Positions 14,920 through 24,500 are shown, numbered from the stretch's first letter. The stretch: DNA of 64,000 bases from Nitrincola lacisaponensis (GCF_000691225.1 NZ_JMSZ01000010.1:19458-83457); one strand, 5' to 3'. Program-made: numbers and translations. The notes: generated from the sequence alone by a model not told the origin.

Positions 14920-17079
14920 ATGACAGAGAAAACGCCAGCATCGGCTGATGCCGCCGCTGAAAAAATCGGCGCCGAAGGAGTGTCCGATGTCCCGCTTGGT
15001 CATAACGAGCGTGATCTGACAGGTGCTGTTGGAAAAATTATCTTTTTTGCCTGTGTGTTTTATACCGGGCTTCATCTTTATGCCCTGAATATTTCACCGA
15101 TTGAAACCTGGGCGTTTCGTATTATTCACGTAGCGGGGGGGCTGGTAGTCGGCTTTGCCCTGATCGCTGCATATACTCTGGATCGGCACAAAGCACCGGT
15201 GCCTCTGTCGCCTCTGCAGTGGGCGGCCATGTTGCCTGTTTCGTTGGCAGTATTCTTCGCCGCTGCCGGTATTGCTTATGCCTGGATCAGCCGTGAATGG
15301 CTGGGTCAGATGCCGCCTGCCTGGTTGTTGCCTCAGGTCGCCAAGGCGCTGGTGCTGGGTACAGTGGCAGCTGTGGTCAGCAGCTGGATCTGGAAGTCAG
15401 CCAATAATGAGCGTATTCACTGGGCTGACAATGTCTTGATGGTATCGGCGATTGTCGTTGCGGCCTATTTGCTGTTCGTACTGCCGCGCTGGCGTATGGC
15501 TGCAGGAACACCGATGGTGGGTCAGACCGAGTTTCTGGTGGCGCTCACCGGGGTGATATTGATCATGGAGCTGACACGCCGAGTCGCGGGTCTGGCGTTG
15601 ATCGTGATTACGGCTGTATTCCTGGCCTATGCTTTTGCAGGCCCCTATCTGCCTGGCATCCTTGAGCATCGCGGTTACTCCATGGAGCGCTTCTTTACCT
15701 ATATCTACACAGATAACGGTATCCTTGGGCCAACCACCGCTGTTTCGTCAACCTATATCATTCTGTTTATTACCTTTGCTGCGTTCCTGCAGGCATCGCG
15801 TGTCGGTGACTACTTTGTCAATTTTGCCTTTGCAGCTGCCGGTCGTGCACGTGGCGGTCCTGCCAAGGTGGCGGTCTTTGCATCGGGCCTGATGGGGATG
15901 ATCAACGGAACTTCCGCAGGTAACGTGGTTGCTACAGGTAGTTTGACAATTCCGCTGATGAAAAAAGTCGGCTATCACCCGCGCAGTGCCGGTGGTATTG
16001 AAGCGGCTGCGTCTACCGGTGGTCAGATCGTACCACCGATTATGGGTGCGGGTGCGTTTATCATGGCCGAGATTACCGGTATTCCATATACCGAAATCGC
16101 CATTGCTGCCCTGATTCCGTCCGCGCTTTACTTCCTGTCCATCTATCTGATGGTTGATCTGGAAGCGCGTCGTGAAGGCATGTCAGGTCTGGCGCGTGAT
16201 CAATTGCCGGTGTTTGCCAAGATGGTCAAGCAGGTGTATCTGTTCCTGCCGATCATCATTCTGATTACTACCCTGTTTATGGGGTATTCAGTCATTCGTG
16301 CAGGTACTCTGGCGATGGTCAGTGCGGCAGTCGTATCCTGGTTTACGCCCTACCGTATGGGTATTCGTGAACTGCTGGATGCCCTGTCTCTGGGTACCCG
16401 TATGGCGATCCCGCTGATAGCTGTCTGTGCTTGTGCCGGTATCATTGTTGGGGTCATCAGTCTGACAGGTGTGGGTGCGCGCTTTGCGTCCATGTTGCTG
16501 AACATTGCGGATACCAGTCAGATACTGGCTCTCTTCTTCGCCATGTGTATCAGCATCCTGCTGGGTATGGGCATGCCGACAACCGCTGCCTATGCTGTCG
16601 CAGCATCCGTTGTGGCCCCAGGCCTGCAACAGATCGGTATTCCGCCACTGGTGGCGCACTTCTTCGTGTTCTACTATGCGGTGTTGTCAGCCATTACACC
16701 GCCAGTCGCCTTGGCGGGGTATGCCGCAGCGGCCATTGCCGGTACTGATCCGCTGAAAACAGCAGTGACATCCTTCAAGTTCGGTCTGGCAGCCTTTATC
16801 GTGCCGTTCATGTTCTTCTACAGTCCTGCTCTGTTGATGGATGGTACCTGGAGCGCAATTCTGGGTGTGTTTGTCACCGCATCGATCGGTATCTACCTGC
16901 TGGCGGCCTCTATTCAGGGCTGGTTCCTGAAGGGCGGTGTCAATATGGTTCAGCGTGCTATCCTGCTGGTTGCTGCACTGTCGATGATCGCTGGTGGCTT
17001 GCTGACCGATGTCATCGGTCTGGGCTTGAGTGCTCTGGTGCTGGTATGGCAGTTGGCGGTTCGCAACAAAGCCGCTTAA
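14920..17079 (+). CDS. Fused TRAP transporter permease (DctQM type)
   Basis: 719 residues from the ATG at 14920. The TTG five codons earlier has no better ribosome-binding site. After a soluble tail of about 35 residues come four to six N-terminal helices equivalent to the small DctQ subunit, then the large DctM-type domain with about 12 helices. The latter includes the TAXI-permease motifs GMINGTSAGNVVATGSLTIP, EAAASTGGQIVPPIMGAGAF and LLGMGMPTTAAYAVAA, with inverted helical hairpins. Fusion of Q and M is the rule for TAXI systems. Transport is expected to be sodium-driven and high-affinity. It is last in the uspA-receptor-permease operon and is followed by a terminator. Confidence 0.95.
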   Translation: MTEKTPASADAAAEKIGAEGVSDVPLGHNERDLTGAVGKIIFFACVFYTGLHLYALNISPIETWAFRIIHVAGGLVVGFALIAAYTLDRHKAPVPLSPLQWAAMLPVSLAVFFAAAGIAYAWISREWLGQMPPAWLLPQVAKALVLGTVAAVVSSWIWKSANNERIHWADNVLMVSAIVVAAYLLFVLPRWRMAAGTPMVGQTEFLVALTGVILIMELTRRVAGLALIVITAVFLAYAFAGPYLPGILEHRGYSMERFFTYIYTDNGILGPTTAVSSTYIILFITFAAFLQASRVGDYFVNFAFAAAGRARGGPAKVAVFASGLMGMINGTSAGNVVATGSLTIPLMKKVGYHPRSAGGIEAAASTGGQIVPPIMGAGAFIMAEITGIPYTEIAIAALIPSALYFLSIYLMVDLEARREGMSGLARDQLPVFAKMVKQVYLFLPIIILITTLFMGYSVIRAGTLAMVSAAVVSWFTPYRMGIRELLDALSLGTRMAIPLIAVCACAGIIVGVISLTGVGARFASMLLNIADTSQILALFFAMCISILLGMGMPTTAAYAVAASVVAPGLQQIGIPPLVAHFFVFYYAVLSAITPPVALAGYAAAAIAGTDPLKTAVTSFKFGLAAFIVPFMFFYSPALLMDGTWSAILGVFVTASIGIYLLAASIQGWFLKGGVNMVQRAILLVAALSMIAGGLLTDVIGLGLSALVLVWQLAVRNKAA

Positions 17080-17102
17080 TTACCTGAAGTCTTCAGGGTC
17101 AT

Positions 17103-17133
17103 AAAAAAGCGCGCTCCCTGGAGCGCGCTTTTT
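17103..17133. terminator. Terminator after the TRAP operon
   Basis: A GC-rich stem (AGCGCGCTCC, 17108-17117, pairing with 17120-17129) is flanked by A6 and T5 tracts. It can act in both directions, ending the TRAP operon and the converging ilvA transcript. Confidence 0.92.
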
Positions 17134-17182
17134 ATTTGTGCAGGCTTGATGTCTGTTGTTACACAGGCAAGTGCACGGCTTA

Positions 17183-18700
17183 TCAGCCCAGGAACAGCTG
17201 ATAGGCCGGGTTGTCGGTTTCTTCCGAGTAGCTGTAGCCTATGTCATCCAGGAACCCCGGAACCTGGTCGCGCTCATCTACGGGTACCTGCATGCCGAGT
17301 AAAACCCGGCCATAGGCTGCACCATGGTTACGGTAGTGGAACATGGATATGTTCCAGCGACCACCCAGTTTGCTCAGGAACAGCATCAGTGCGCCGGGGC
17401 GTTCCGGAAACTCAAAACGATAGATTACTTCATTGTCCACGGATGCCGGTGCATGGCCGCCGACCATGTAACGAATGTGAATTTTGGCCATCTCGTTATC
17501 AGTCAGATCCACCACATCGACCTGATGTTTTTTCAGTGTGTCCAGCAGGTCTTTGCGGCCATCATTATCCGGTTTGATCTGGATGCCGGCGAATACAATG
17601 GCTTCCTGATCATTGCCGTAGCGGTAGTTAAACTCGGTAATGTTGCGTCGCCCCAGAGCAGTACAGAATTTTTTGAAGCTGCCGGGGTGTTCCGGAATCC
17701 GTGCGGCGATGATGGCTTCGCGCTTTTCACCCAGCTCTGAGCGTTCGGCAATATGGCGCAGTCGATCAAAGTTGACGTTGGCACCTGAGTCGATGGCGAC
17801 CAGTGTCTGTTTACTGGCTCCCGTCTGTTGAACATATTTCTTGATACCGGCGACACCCAGTGCACCGGCAGGCTCACAGACAGAACGGGTATCGTCGAAA
17901 ATATCCTTGATCGCAGCACAGATTTCATCGGTGTTGACCGTAATGACTTCATCCACAAACTGTTGTGCCAGCTCAAAGGTGTGTTGACCGATTTGCGCGA
18001 CAGCAACACCGTCAGCAAACAGGCCAACCTGAGGTAGTGTGACACGCTCTCCAGCTTCAAGTGCGGCTTTGAGGCAGGCGGCATCTTCCGGTTCTACACC
18101 AATAATGCGGGTTTCAGGGCGCAGGTACTTGATATAGACGGCAATGCCGGCAATGAGACCACCGCCACCAACCGGGACAAATACGGCATCGATATGGCCA
18201 CTGTGCTGACGCAGAAGCTCCATGGCAACGGTGCCTTGTCCGGCAATCACATCCGGATCATCAAAGGGCGGAATGTAGGTCAGGCCCTTCTCGGCCATCA
18301 GTTTGCGGGCATGTGCCTGGGCTTCATCAAAGGTATCGCCATGCAGGACAACATGGCCACCACGTGCACGAACGCTGCTGACTTTAATGTCAGGAGTGGT
18401 TTTCGGCATGACAATTGTGGCTTTGACGCCCATCGCTTTGGCAGACATGGCGAGTCCCTGGGCATGGTTACCTGCGGAGGCGGTAATCACACCGGCAGCC
18501 TTTTCCTCGTCACTGAGTTGTGCCATGCGGTTGTATGCGCCGCGAAGCTTGAATGAGAACACTGGCTGCAGGTCTTCACGCTTGAGTAACACGCGGTTAC
18601 CCAGTCGGGCGGAAAGCGAGCTGGCTTCATCCAGTGGCGTTTCGATGGCCACGTCATAAACGCGGGCTTCCAGAATTTTTTTGATATATCTGTGTGCCAT
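17183..18700 (-). CDS. ilvA: Threonine ammonia-lyase, biosynthetic
   Basis: 505 residues. A PLP enzyme that deaminates threonine to 2-oxobutanoate, the first step of isoleucine synthesis. The PLP lysine lies in FSFKLRGAYNRM (about residue 52), the phosphate-binding loop is GGGGLIAG, and SAGNHAQG is present. Two C-terminal ACT-like regulatory domains (about 330-410 and 425-500) indicate allosteric control, by isoleucine in the family, and set it apart from the short catabolic enzyme. It is divergent from rpiA, as in many gammaproteobacteria. No leader-peptide attenuator is visible. Confidence 0.96.
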   Translation of the reverse strand: MAHRYIKKILEARVYDVAIETPLDEASSLSARLGNRVLLKREDLQPVFSFKLRGAYNRMAQLSDEEKAAGVITASAGNHAQGLAMSAKAMGVKATIVMPKTTPDIKVSSVRARGGHVVLHGDTFDEAQAHARKLMAEKGLTYIPPFDDPDVIAGQGTVAMELLRQHSGHIDAVFVPVGGGGLIAGIAVYIKYLRPETRIIGVEPEDAACLKAALEAGERVTLPQVGLFADGVAVAQIGQHTFELAQQFVDEVITVNTDEICAAIKDIFDDTRSVCEPAGALGVAGIKKYVQQTGASKQTLVAIDSGANVNFDRLRHIAERSELGEKREAIIAARIPEHPGSFKKFCTALGRRNITEFNYRYGNDQEAIVFAGIQIKPDNDGRKDLLDTLKKHQVDVVDLTDNEMAKIHIRYMVGGHAPASVDNEVIYRFEFPERPGALMLFLSKLGGRWNISMFHYRNHGAAYGRVLLGMQVPVDERDQVPGFLDDIGYSYSEETDNPAYQLFLG

Positions 18701-18833
18701 AACGGGAGCTGTTAAACCCTGCTTGCAAGTTAAACGGGTATTGATGGTATCGGCTCTGTGTCTGAACGTCTATAAGACAGAGGCCGTCCAGCGTATAATT
18801 AGGGAAATGTTGTAAATTTAAGCAGGTGAACTG

Positions 18834-19511
18834 ATGAACCAGGATGAAATGAAGCGTGCGGTGGGGCAGGCGGCTGCGGAGATGATTCGCCCGAAACTTG
18901 ATCGTCAGAGCATTATTGGTGTGGGCACTGGTTCAACGGCGAACTGTTTTATCGATGCCCTGGCAAAATATCGTGATGAGTTTGCCGGTGCGGTTGCCAG
19001 CTCCGAGGCTACCGCAGCACGTTTGCGTCAGCATGATATTGAGGTATTTGATTTAAATTCCGTGTCGCAACTGGAGTTTTATGTCGACGGAGCAGACGAG
19101 TTTGATCCGCGCTTTAACCTTGTGAAAGGAGGGGGCGGGGCGCTGACCCGGGAAAAAATCGTGGCGGCGGTGGCCAAGACATTTATCTGCATTGTGGATG
19201 AAAGCAAGCGTGTGGATGTGCTGGGGCGTTTTCCCTTGCCGGTTGAGGTGATTCCCATGGCGCGCTCATACGTGGGACGTCAGCTGGCGGCTCTGGATGG
19301 ACAGCCAATCTATCGTGACGGCTTTGTCACGGATAATGGCAATATTATTCTGGATTTACATGATGTAGAGATTGTGGACCCGAAAGTGTTTGAGCGTCAT
19401 CTGAACAATATCGTTGGTGTCGTGACCAATGGCCTGTTTGCCAATCGTGGTGCGGATATTATTTTGATGGGCACGCCTCAGGGTGTGGAAACCCTGAAGC
19501 GTGATGGCTGA
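18834..19511 (+). CDS. rpiA: Ribose-5-phosphate isomerase A
   Basis: 225 residues. Interconverts ribose-5-phosphate and ribulose-5-phosphate in the pentose phosphate pathway. The [15 protein letters not shown] phosphate loop, the DGADEFDP active-site motif with catalytic Asp residues, and [12 protein letters not shown] with the catalytic Glu are intact. A TATAAT about 40 bases upstream (18793-18798) is a likely -10 box. Its TGA directly abuts the stop codon of the converging ABC permease gene, leaving no intergenic DNA. Confidence 0.96.
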   Translation: MNQDEMKRAVGQAAAEMIRPKLDRQSIIGVGTGSTANCFIDALAKYRDEFAGAVASSEATAARLRQHDIEVFDLNSVSQLEFYVDGADEFDPRFNLVKGGGGALTREKIVAAVAKTFICIVDESKRVDVLGRFPLPVEVIPMARSYVGRQLAALDGQPIYRDGFVTDNGNIILDLHDVEIVDPKVFERHLNNIVGVVTNGLFANRGADIILMGTPQGVETLKRDG

Positions 19512-21980
19512 TCAGGCGCTACGTAACAAACGATAGCACTGAGGCAGGGTAAGCTGGCGGCGTAGCACTGCGCCGCTGAGCGTAAAGAACAGTGTGGAAG
19601 CCAGGGGGAGCAGCCCCCACATCAGCGGATGCAGCTTGGGTGGCAGCTGTAGCAGGTAAAGATACAGCAGTGCCAGTGTACCTTCTGCTGTCATAACCGC
19701 CAGAAAGCCGCACACCGCTCCCAGTAACAGCAGTTCCAGCAAATCCAGGCGTTGTGTCTGTGCGGCACTGGCACCCAGGGTTTGCAGCAGCGCACTTTCG
19801 TAACGGCGTTGCTCCAGTGCCTGACGCAGTGTCAGCAGCATCAGCAGAGCGCCGCACAGCAGGGTCAACGCAAGGATTAATGCCGAGCTGTCGCCCAGTC
19901 GTTCCATCCAGGTGGCTATTTGCTGCAGTAATTGACCTATGTCGATCAGCGTCAGTGATGGAAATTCTCGCAACAGTTGTGTGGCGATACTTTCCTGCTC
20001 CGGTGTCAGCCGAAAGCTGGTGATGAAGGTTGCGGGCATCTGTTCCAGTGCTGCGGCATTGAAAATGACATAGAAGTTTGGCTGAAACGAGGTCCATTCA
20101 ACCTGTCGCAGGTTGCTGATGCGAGCCTCCAGTGTCAGTCCACCCAGGTCAAAGCCAAGTCGGTCTCCGGGGACCAGGCCAAGCTCTTCCGCCATCTCCT
20201 GTTCAACCGAAATTTCGGCGTCATCTGAATCACTGTCCCACCAGCGGCCTGCAGTGACAGGGTTATGCGCGGGTGGTTGATCACTCCAGCTCAGGTTGAG
20301 CTCACGGTTCAGAGTGTTGTGCTCCAGCTGTTGCGGGTTAAGCTGCTCATGAATGGGCGCCCCATTCAGGGTGGTGATACGGCCACGCACCATGGGGTAG
20401 AGCTGGCTGCTGATCTGCTGTTCGCTCAGAAAATGTTGCAGGGGCTCGGTTTGCCAGGGTTGAATATTGACTACAAAGTAGTTGGGTGTGTCTTCCGGTA
20501 TCTGGGTTTGCCAGTCGGCCAGCAAGTCGGTGCGACTGATCCATACCAGGCTTAGCAGCGTCATTAGCAGAATGACCACACCGGCCTGCAGCCGGTGCCA
20601 GCGTTTCTGCTGACGCAGGCGCAGGGTGAGCAGACGTCCCAGCAAGAGCTTGCGACCCAGAGGTGCGGCAAGCAGGCGCAGGAGTTGTTGTGCGATCCAG
20701 CCGAACAGGGCTCCGCCGACAAGAATTAATACCAATAACGTTAATGCTGCCAGTGGGGCTTCCAGAAAGGTCAGTAATGCGGCTGCCAGCAGGATAAAGC
20801 AGCTGAATTGAATCAGTTGTGCCCGGGTGTCGCTGCCCAAAATTTCATCACGAAACAGTGAGGATACTGAAATTCTGGACAGTTGTAGAATGGGGGGTAG
20901 GCCGAGCAGTATCAGAAGTGCAAAGCCCATGGCGGTGCCACTGAAGTAGCGCCACAGCACAGGTGTCGGAAGTGCCTGGGGCAGCAGTTCATTCAGCCAG
21001 GTCAGAATCAGCTGTTCCAGCAGGACACCCGTCAGGGTCCCGAGCAGTGACAGCGTACCCCAGGCCAGCAGTAGCTGACAGAGGTAGAGTTTAATCAGAT
21101 CGCTGCCATTCAGGCCGAGACTGAGCAGCAGCGCGCAGCGTTTATGCTGCCCCTGGCTGAAGCGTCGGAGGCTCAGGAAGATGGTCAGCGCTGCCAGCAG
21201 CAAAGCAATCAGTGCTGTGAGCTTGAGGTAGCCCAGCGCGCTGCCCAGTGCTGCACCGGTCATTGGCTGATCGGTGTGCAGACTGAACAGGCGTTCATCA
21301 CCCTGCAGGCTGTCGCGCCATGCCTGCTCCAGCAGCTCAAGGCTGGACTGATCGCCAGCGACCAGAAGTCTGAACTCGGCCCGGCTGCCGGGAGCCAGTA
21401 TACCGGTTGCTTCCAGATCATCCTGATGCATCACCAGTTGAGGACTGAAACTGCGAAAGCCGGAACCTCTGTCAGGCGAGCTGAGCATCTCTGCACCGAT
21501 ACGCAATTCGGCATATCCCAATGTGATCTGATCACCCGGTGAGAGTTCCAGCTGTGACAGAATGCGCGATTCTACCCAGACCTCACCGGCGGGTGGCTGG
21601 GCATGAGGCTGTTCCGGTCGGGTACGAATTTCACCCCGCAGCGGATAGGGGGACTCGGCTGCCCGGACGGATACCAGCATCATTTCATCGCCAACGTGGA
21701 TCATGCTGGGAAACTGAATGACCTGGGTGTGCTCCAGGCCAGCCTGTTGGGCGTGCTCCAGGCGTTCGTTGCGGATCGGGCGTTGGCTGCTCAGCGTCAG
21801 GTCGGCGCCGAGCATCGCGGCACTTTCGCGTAACAGCCCGCGTTCCAGTCGATCGCCCAGCAGCGCCAGAAGTGTGGCCAGTGCAATGGCAATCCAGGTT
21901 GCAAACAGCAGGGCGCGCCATTCGGTTGTACGTAGCTGGCTGCTGATTTGATGCAGCAGAAGCAATCTGAAACCCTTCAT
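19512..21980 (-). CDS. ybbP: ABC transporter permease, YbbP/FtsX family
   Basis: 822 residues. An inner-membrane protein with about ten helices arranged as an N-terminal anchor, a large periplasmic segment (about 40-250), FtsX-type helix groups (about 255-380 and 400-470), a second periplasmic domain (about 480-690) and a final FtsX helix group (about 695-810). This matches E. coli YbbP, the permease partner of YbbA, often annotated as a lysophospholipase-linked exporter. Its ATG overlaps the stop of the ATPase gene by four bases. These MacB-like systems act on envelope substrates; the actual substrate is unknown. Together with divergent tesA it recreates the tesA-ybbA-ybbP arrangement of E. 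coli. Confidence 0.93.
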   Translation of the reverse strand: MKGFRLLLLHQISSQLRTTEWRALLFATWIAIALATLLALLGDRLERGLLRESAAMLGADLTLSSQRPIRNERLEHAQQAGLEHTQVIQFPSMIHVGDEMMLVSVRAAESPYPLRGEIRTRPEQPHAQPPAGEVWVESRILSQLELSPGDQITLGYAELRIGAEMLSSPDRGSGFRSFSPQLVMHQDDLEATGILAPGSRAEFRLLVAGDQSSLELLEQAWRDSLQGDERLFSLHTDQPMTGAALGSALGYLKLTALIALLLAALTIFLSLRRFSQGQHKRCALLLSLGLNGSDLIKLYLCQLLLAWGTLSLLGTLTGVLLEQLILTWLNELLPQALPTPVLWRYFSGTAMGFALLILLGLPPILQLSRISVSSLFRDEILGSDTRAQLIQFSCFILLAAALLTFLEAPLAALTLLVLILVGGALFGWIAQQLLRLLAAPLGRKLLLGRLLTLRLRQQKRWHRLQAGVVILLMTLLSLVWISRTDLLADWQTQIPEDTPNYFVVNIQPWQTEPLQHFLSEQQISSQLYPMVRGRITTLNGAPIHEQLNPQQLEHNTLNRELNLSWSDQPPAHNPVTAGRWWDSDSDDAEISVEQEMAEELGLVPGDRLGFDLGGLTLEARISNLRQVEWTSFQPNFYVIFNAAALEQMPATFITSFRLTPEQESIATQLLREFPSLTLIDIGQLLQQIATWMERLGDSSALILALTLLCGALLMLLTLRQALEQRRYESALLQTLGASAAQTQRLDLLELLLLGAVCGFLAVMTAEGTLALLYLYLLQLPPKLHPLMWGLLPLASTLFFTLSGAVLRRQLTLPQCYRLLRSA

Positions 21981-22672
21981 GCTGTCGCCTCATGCAGCTG
22001 GCCCGCATGAAGCGTGACGCAGCGTTGGCAGCGGGCAGCCAGTTCAGGGTCATGGGTGATCAGGATCAGCGTGGTGTTCTCGCGGGTATTCAGATCAAAC
22101 AGCTGCTCGATAATCTGATGGCCAGTCTCTTCATCCAGGTTACCGGTCGGTTCGTCGGCAAACAGAAGAGCTGGCTGGGTGGCAAAGGCGCGGGCAATGG
22201 CGACACGCTGTTGTTCGCCGCCTGAGAGCTGGGCCGGATAATGCTGCATGCGATTGCCCAGGCCGACTTCGCTCAGCCAGTGTCTGGCTTGTTCGTCTGC
22301 ATGCCGGTCGCCACGAATTTCCAGTGCCAGGCGAACATTGTCCAGTGCAGTCAGCTCGGGTAGCAGATGAAAAGACTGGAAAATAAAACTGATCTGCCGT
22401 GCGCGCAAGTCGGCACGAGTACGGTCATCCAGTGTGGCCAGTTGATGTCCGGCCAGGTAGATCTGGCCTTCGCTGGGTTGATCGAGCCCTGCCAGCAGAC
22501 TGAGTAACGTTGATTTTCCGGCACCGGAGCGCCCTACAATTGCCAGGGTCTGGCCAGTATGAACGCGCAGGTTAAGGTCGCTGAACAGGTTCAGGCGCTG
22601 GTCTTGTGTCGGGAACCATTTTGCGACATGCTGAGCCTCAAGAATGATTTCATCTGTCGTTGGGAGCGTCAT
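21977..22672 (-). CDS. ybbA: ABC transporter ATP-binding protein, YbbA
   Basis: 231 residues, of the LolD/MacB class. Walker A is GRSGAGKST, the signature motif is [14 protein letters not shown], Walker B is [12 protein letters not shown], and the switch histidine is in ILITHD. It powers the adjacent YbbP permease; the genes overlap by four bases. Its start codon shares two bases with that of divergent tesA, so the promoter must lie within the tesA coding sequence. Confidence 0.95.
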   Translation of the reverse strand: MTLPTTDEIILEAQHVAKWFPTQDQRLNLFSDLNLRVHTGQTLAIVGRSGAGKSTLLSLLAGLDQPSEGQIYLAGHQLATLDDRTRADLRARQISFIFQSFHLLPELTALDNVRLALEIRGDRHADEQARHWLSEVGLGNRMQHYPAQLSGGEQQRVAIARAFATQPALLFADEPTGNLDEETGHQIIEQLFDLNTRENTTLILITHDPELAARCQRCVTLHAGQLHEATA

Positions 22673-23270
22673 GCGTTATCTCTTATCCTTACTGTTCATC
22701 TTCTCGACATCACTCAGCGCCAATACTCTGTTGGTCTTGGGTGACAGTTTGTCTGCGGCCTACGGTATTCCGCCTGAGCAGGGTTGGGTCGCTTTACTGG
22801 AACAGCGACTTCCCGCTGAGGATTTTCAGGTCATTAATGCCAGCGTCAGTGGTGAAACCACCAGTGGCGGGCTGACCCGCTTGCCAGCGTTACTGTCCCG
22901 TCATGAGCCAGACCTGCTGTTACTTCAGCTCGGTGCAAATGATGCCTTGCGTGGGCTGCCGTTACAGGTGATTCGCAGCAACCTTGACGCGCTGGTTGAG
23001 CAGGCCCGCCAGGCGGGTACAGAAGTGCTGCTTATCGGCATACGCATTCCGCCGAACTATGGACCTCAGTATACCGAATCCTTTTTCAATCTCTATGCAG
23101 AAATAGCAGACCAGTATGCACTGCCAAGGGTTCCCTTTTTGCTGGAAAATGTTGCACTGGACTGGAATCTGATGCAGTCTGATGGCCTTCACCCGAATGC
23201 CGATGCCCAACCGCTGATTCTGGACAATGTCTGGTTGCATCTGGAGCCTTTGCTGTTCGGGAGTGAATGA
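22671..23270 (+). CDS. tesA: TesA, periplasmic GDSL thioesterase/lysophospholipase
   Basis: 199 residues from the ATG at 22671, preceded by GGGAG. A signal peptide ([17 protein letters not shown]) sends it to the periplasm. SGNH/GDSL hydrolase blocks are complete: GDSLSAAYG with the nucleophile Ser, SGETTSGG with the oxyanion Gly, LGANDALRG with the oxyanion Asn, and DGLHPNADAQ with the catalytic Asp and His. It hydrolyses acyl-CoA, esters and lysophospholipids. The longer ORF from 22644 would start inside ybbA and spoil the signal peptide. It is divergent from ybbA with overlapping start codons. Confidence 0.95.
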   Translation: MRYLLSLLFIFSTSLSANTLLVLGDSLSAAYGIPPEQGWVALLEQRLPAEDFQVINASVSGETTSGGLTRLPALLSRHEPDLLLLQLGANDALRGLPLQVIRSNLDALVEQARQAGTEVLLIGIRIPPNYGPQYTESFFNLYAEIADQYALPRVPFLLENVALDWNLMQSDGLHPNADAQPLILDNVWLHLEPLLFGSE

Positions 23271-23291
23271 ATTCAGGCTGTTGAGTAATGG

Positions 23292-23825
23292 ATGAAAAAG
23301 GGTATGAATAACACTGCTGTTTTGAGGCTTTTCCGAGGTGCATGGGTGATGTTGTTAGTCTCGTTGCTGACCGCCTGTAGCCAGGTACAGATACCCGGTA
23401 TGGGGAGTCGCAATGCTGCGCCTGAGCCGGTGAAGCCGCAAGCGGTTGAACCACCGTTGATTACCACTCTGGAGTGGTCGCCTAATTATTCACAGCCCAT
23501 CAGTTATCTGGAAGCCAGTCTGCGCGCAGAAACTGACAGTCGTGAAATGAACCGGATCATTACCAATATTGCCTATCTCTATGATGCGCAGTTGTATGTG
23601 TTGTTCCATGAATTTCTGGATTACTTGCCAGATACGGCCCGGGTACGTGAAATCAGCGATCAGAATGATTGGCTGGACAGTCGTCAGGATGCGGTGAGTG
23701 AGGCCTTTACCCGTAACGGTGGTGGTGATGTCGGTGCTTATCATGCAGCCGATATGTTTATTGCGCAGACGCGTCAGCGTGCAGCGTTGATTGAACAGCG
23801 TCTGGCGCGTGTCCGCATAGACTGA
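23292..23825 (+). CDS. Putative lipoprotein, function unknown
   Basis: 177 residues. The N-terminus has a signal segment ending in a lipobox (LLTAC), so the protein is expected to be lipid-anchored. A proline-rich linker and an all-helical domain (about 60-177) with many Arg, Asp and Glu residues follow. No family was recognised. It starts 21 bases after tesA and may be co-transcribed with it. A second ATG (MNNTAV, 23304) is an alternative start. The last 68 bases overlap the 3' end of the convergent methyltransferase gene. Confidence 0.7.
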   Translation: MKKGMNNTAVLRLFRGAWVMLLVSLLTACSQVQIPGMGSRNAAPEPVKPQAVEPPLITTLEWSPNYSQPISYLEASLRAETDSREMNRIITNIAYLYDAQLYVLFHEFLDYLPDTARVREISDQNDWLDSRQDAVSEAFTRNGGGDVGAYHAADMFIAQTRQRAALIEQRLARVRID

Positions 23826-24468
23826 CCAGTTGCCAGAGTGTCTGGCCGCTGGCGCGATATTTTTGTTCAAATGCTGAGACGGCCGGTTGTTCAGGGTCGA
23901 TCTCAGTGATCCGGCTGTCAATACCATAGTGGCGCAGGCTTGCCTGCAACTCATCAAGATAAATGCACCAGTTGCTTCGGGCTTCAAACTGACCTCCCAG
24001 GGATATCAGCGCCGGGAAAACCGGGTGAGCATGAAAGCGACGGCTGAGTTGTGCTGCTTTGGGATAGGGGTTGGGATAAAACAGAAAATGGTGTGTGGGT
24101 CGCCAGTCAGCGGCTGCAGCCAGTCTCCAGAAATCCACCAGATCGGTACGCAGTAACCGGGCGTTATCCGGCAGCGCCGGACGCTGTCTGTGCAGCCGGT
24201 CTTCTGAGCGATCCAGTCCCAGTACGGCATGATTTGGAAAACGCTCGGCCAGCCAGCGTGTGCTGTCACCTACACCGCAGCCTGAATCCAGAATCAAGGG
24301 TTTGGCCTGAGTGTTCAACCACTCCGTTGCCGTATCGAATGCGGCCTGATTGAAGGGCGCGACGGGCTTACGGAAGGGGTGCTGTCTGTGACGTTCAACG
24401 CGCAGCAGCAAGTCAGGGTGACAGCCTTGCTGGGTTGACGTGACGGGCTTGGAGTTGCCTGTTTGCAT
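23758..24468 (-). CDS. TrmB-like SAM-dependent methyltransferase
   Basis: 236 residues. A class I methyltransferase with the SAM loop LDSGCGVGDSTRWLA and the FLFYPNPYPK motif that corresponds to the tRNA-binding/catalytic DPWPKKRH motif of TrmB (tRNA m7G46 methyltransferase). The N-terminal HPFRKPVAPFN also echoes TrmB, but the catalytic region is altered (no KKRHHKRR cluster), so this is a distinct subfamily of COG0220. Substrate is unknown and may not be tRNA. The 3' end overlaps the convergent lipoprotein gene by 68 bases. It lies downstream of sodB but behind a terminator. Confidence 0.75.
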   Translation of the reverse strand: MQTGNSKPVTSTQQGCHPDLLLRVERHRQHPFRKPVAPFNQAAFDTATEWLNTQAKPLILDSGCGVGDSTRWLAERFPNHAVLGLDRSEDRLHRQRPALPDNARLLRTDLVDFWRLAAAADWRPTHHFLFYPNPYPKAAQLSRRFHAHPVFPALISLGGQFEARSNWCIYLDELQASLRHYGIDSRITEIDPEQPAVSAFEQKYRASGQTLWQLVSLCGHAPDAVQSTLHADASAQ

Positions 24469-24476
24469 CAGTCAGT

Positions 24477-24500
24477 AAAAAGCCGCGCAGTGCGCGGCTT
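24477..24500 (-). terminator. sodB terminator
   Basis: On the minus strand a GCCGCGC/GCGCGGC stem (24482-24488 and 24492-24498) with a three-base loop is followed by five T residues. It lies 18 bases past the sodB stop. Confidence 0.9.
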
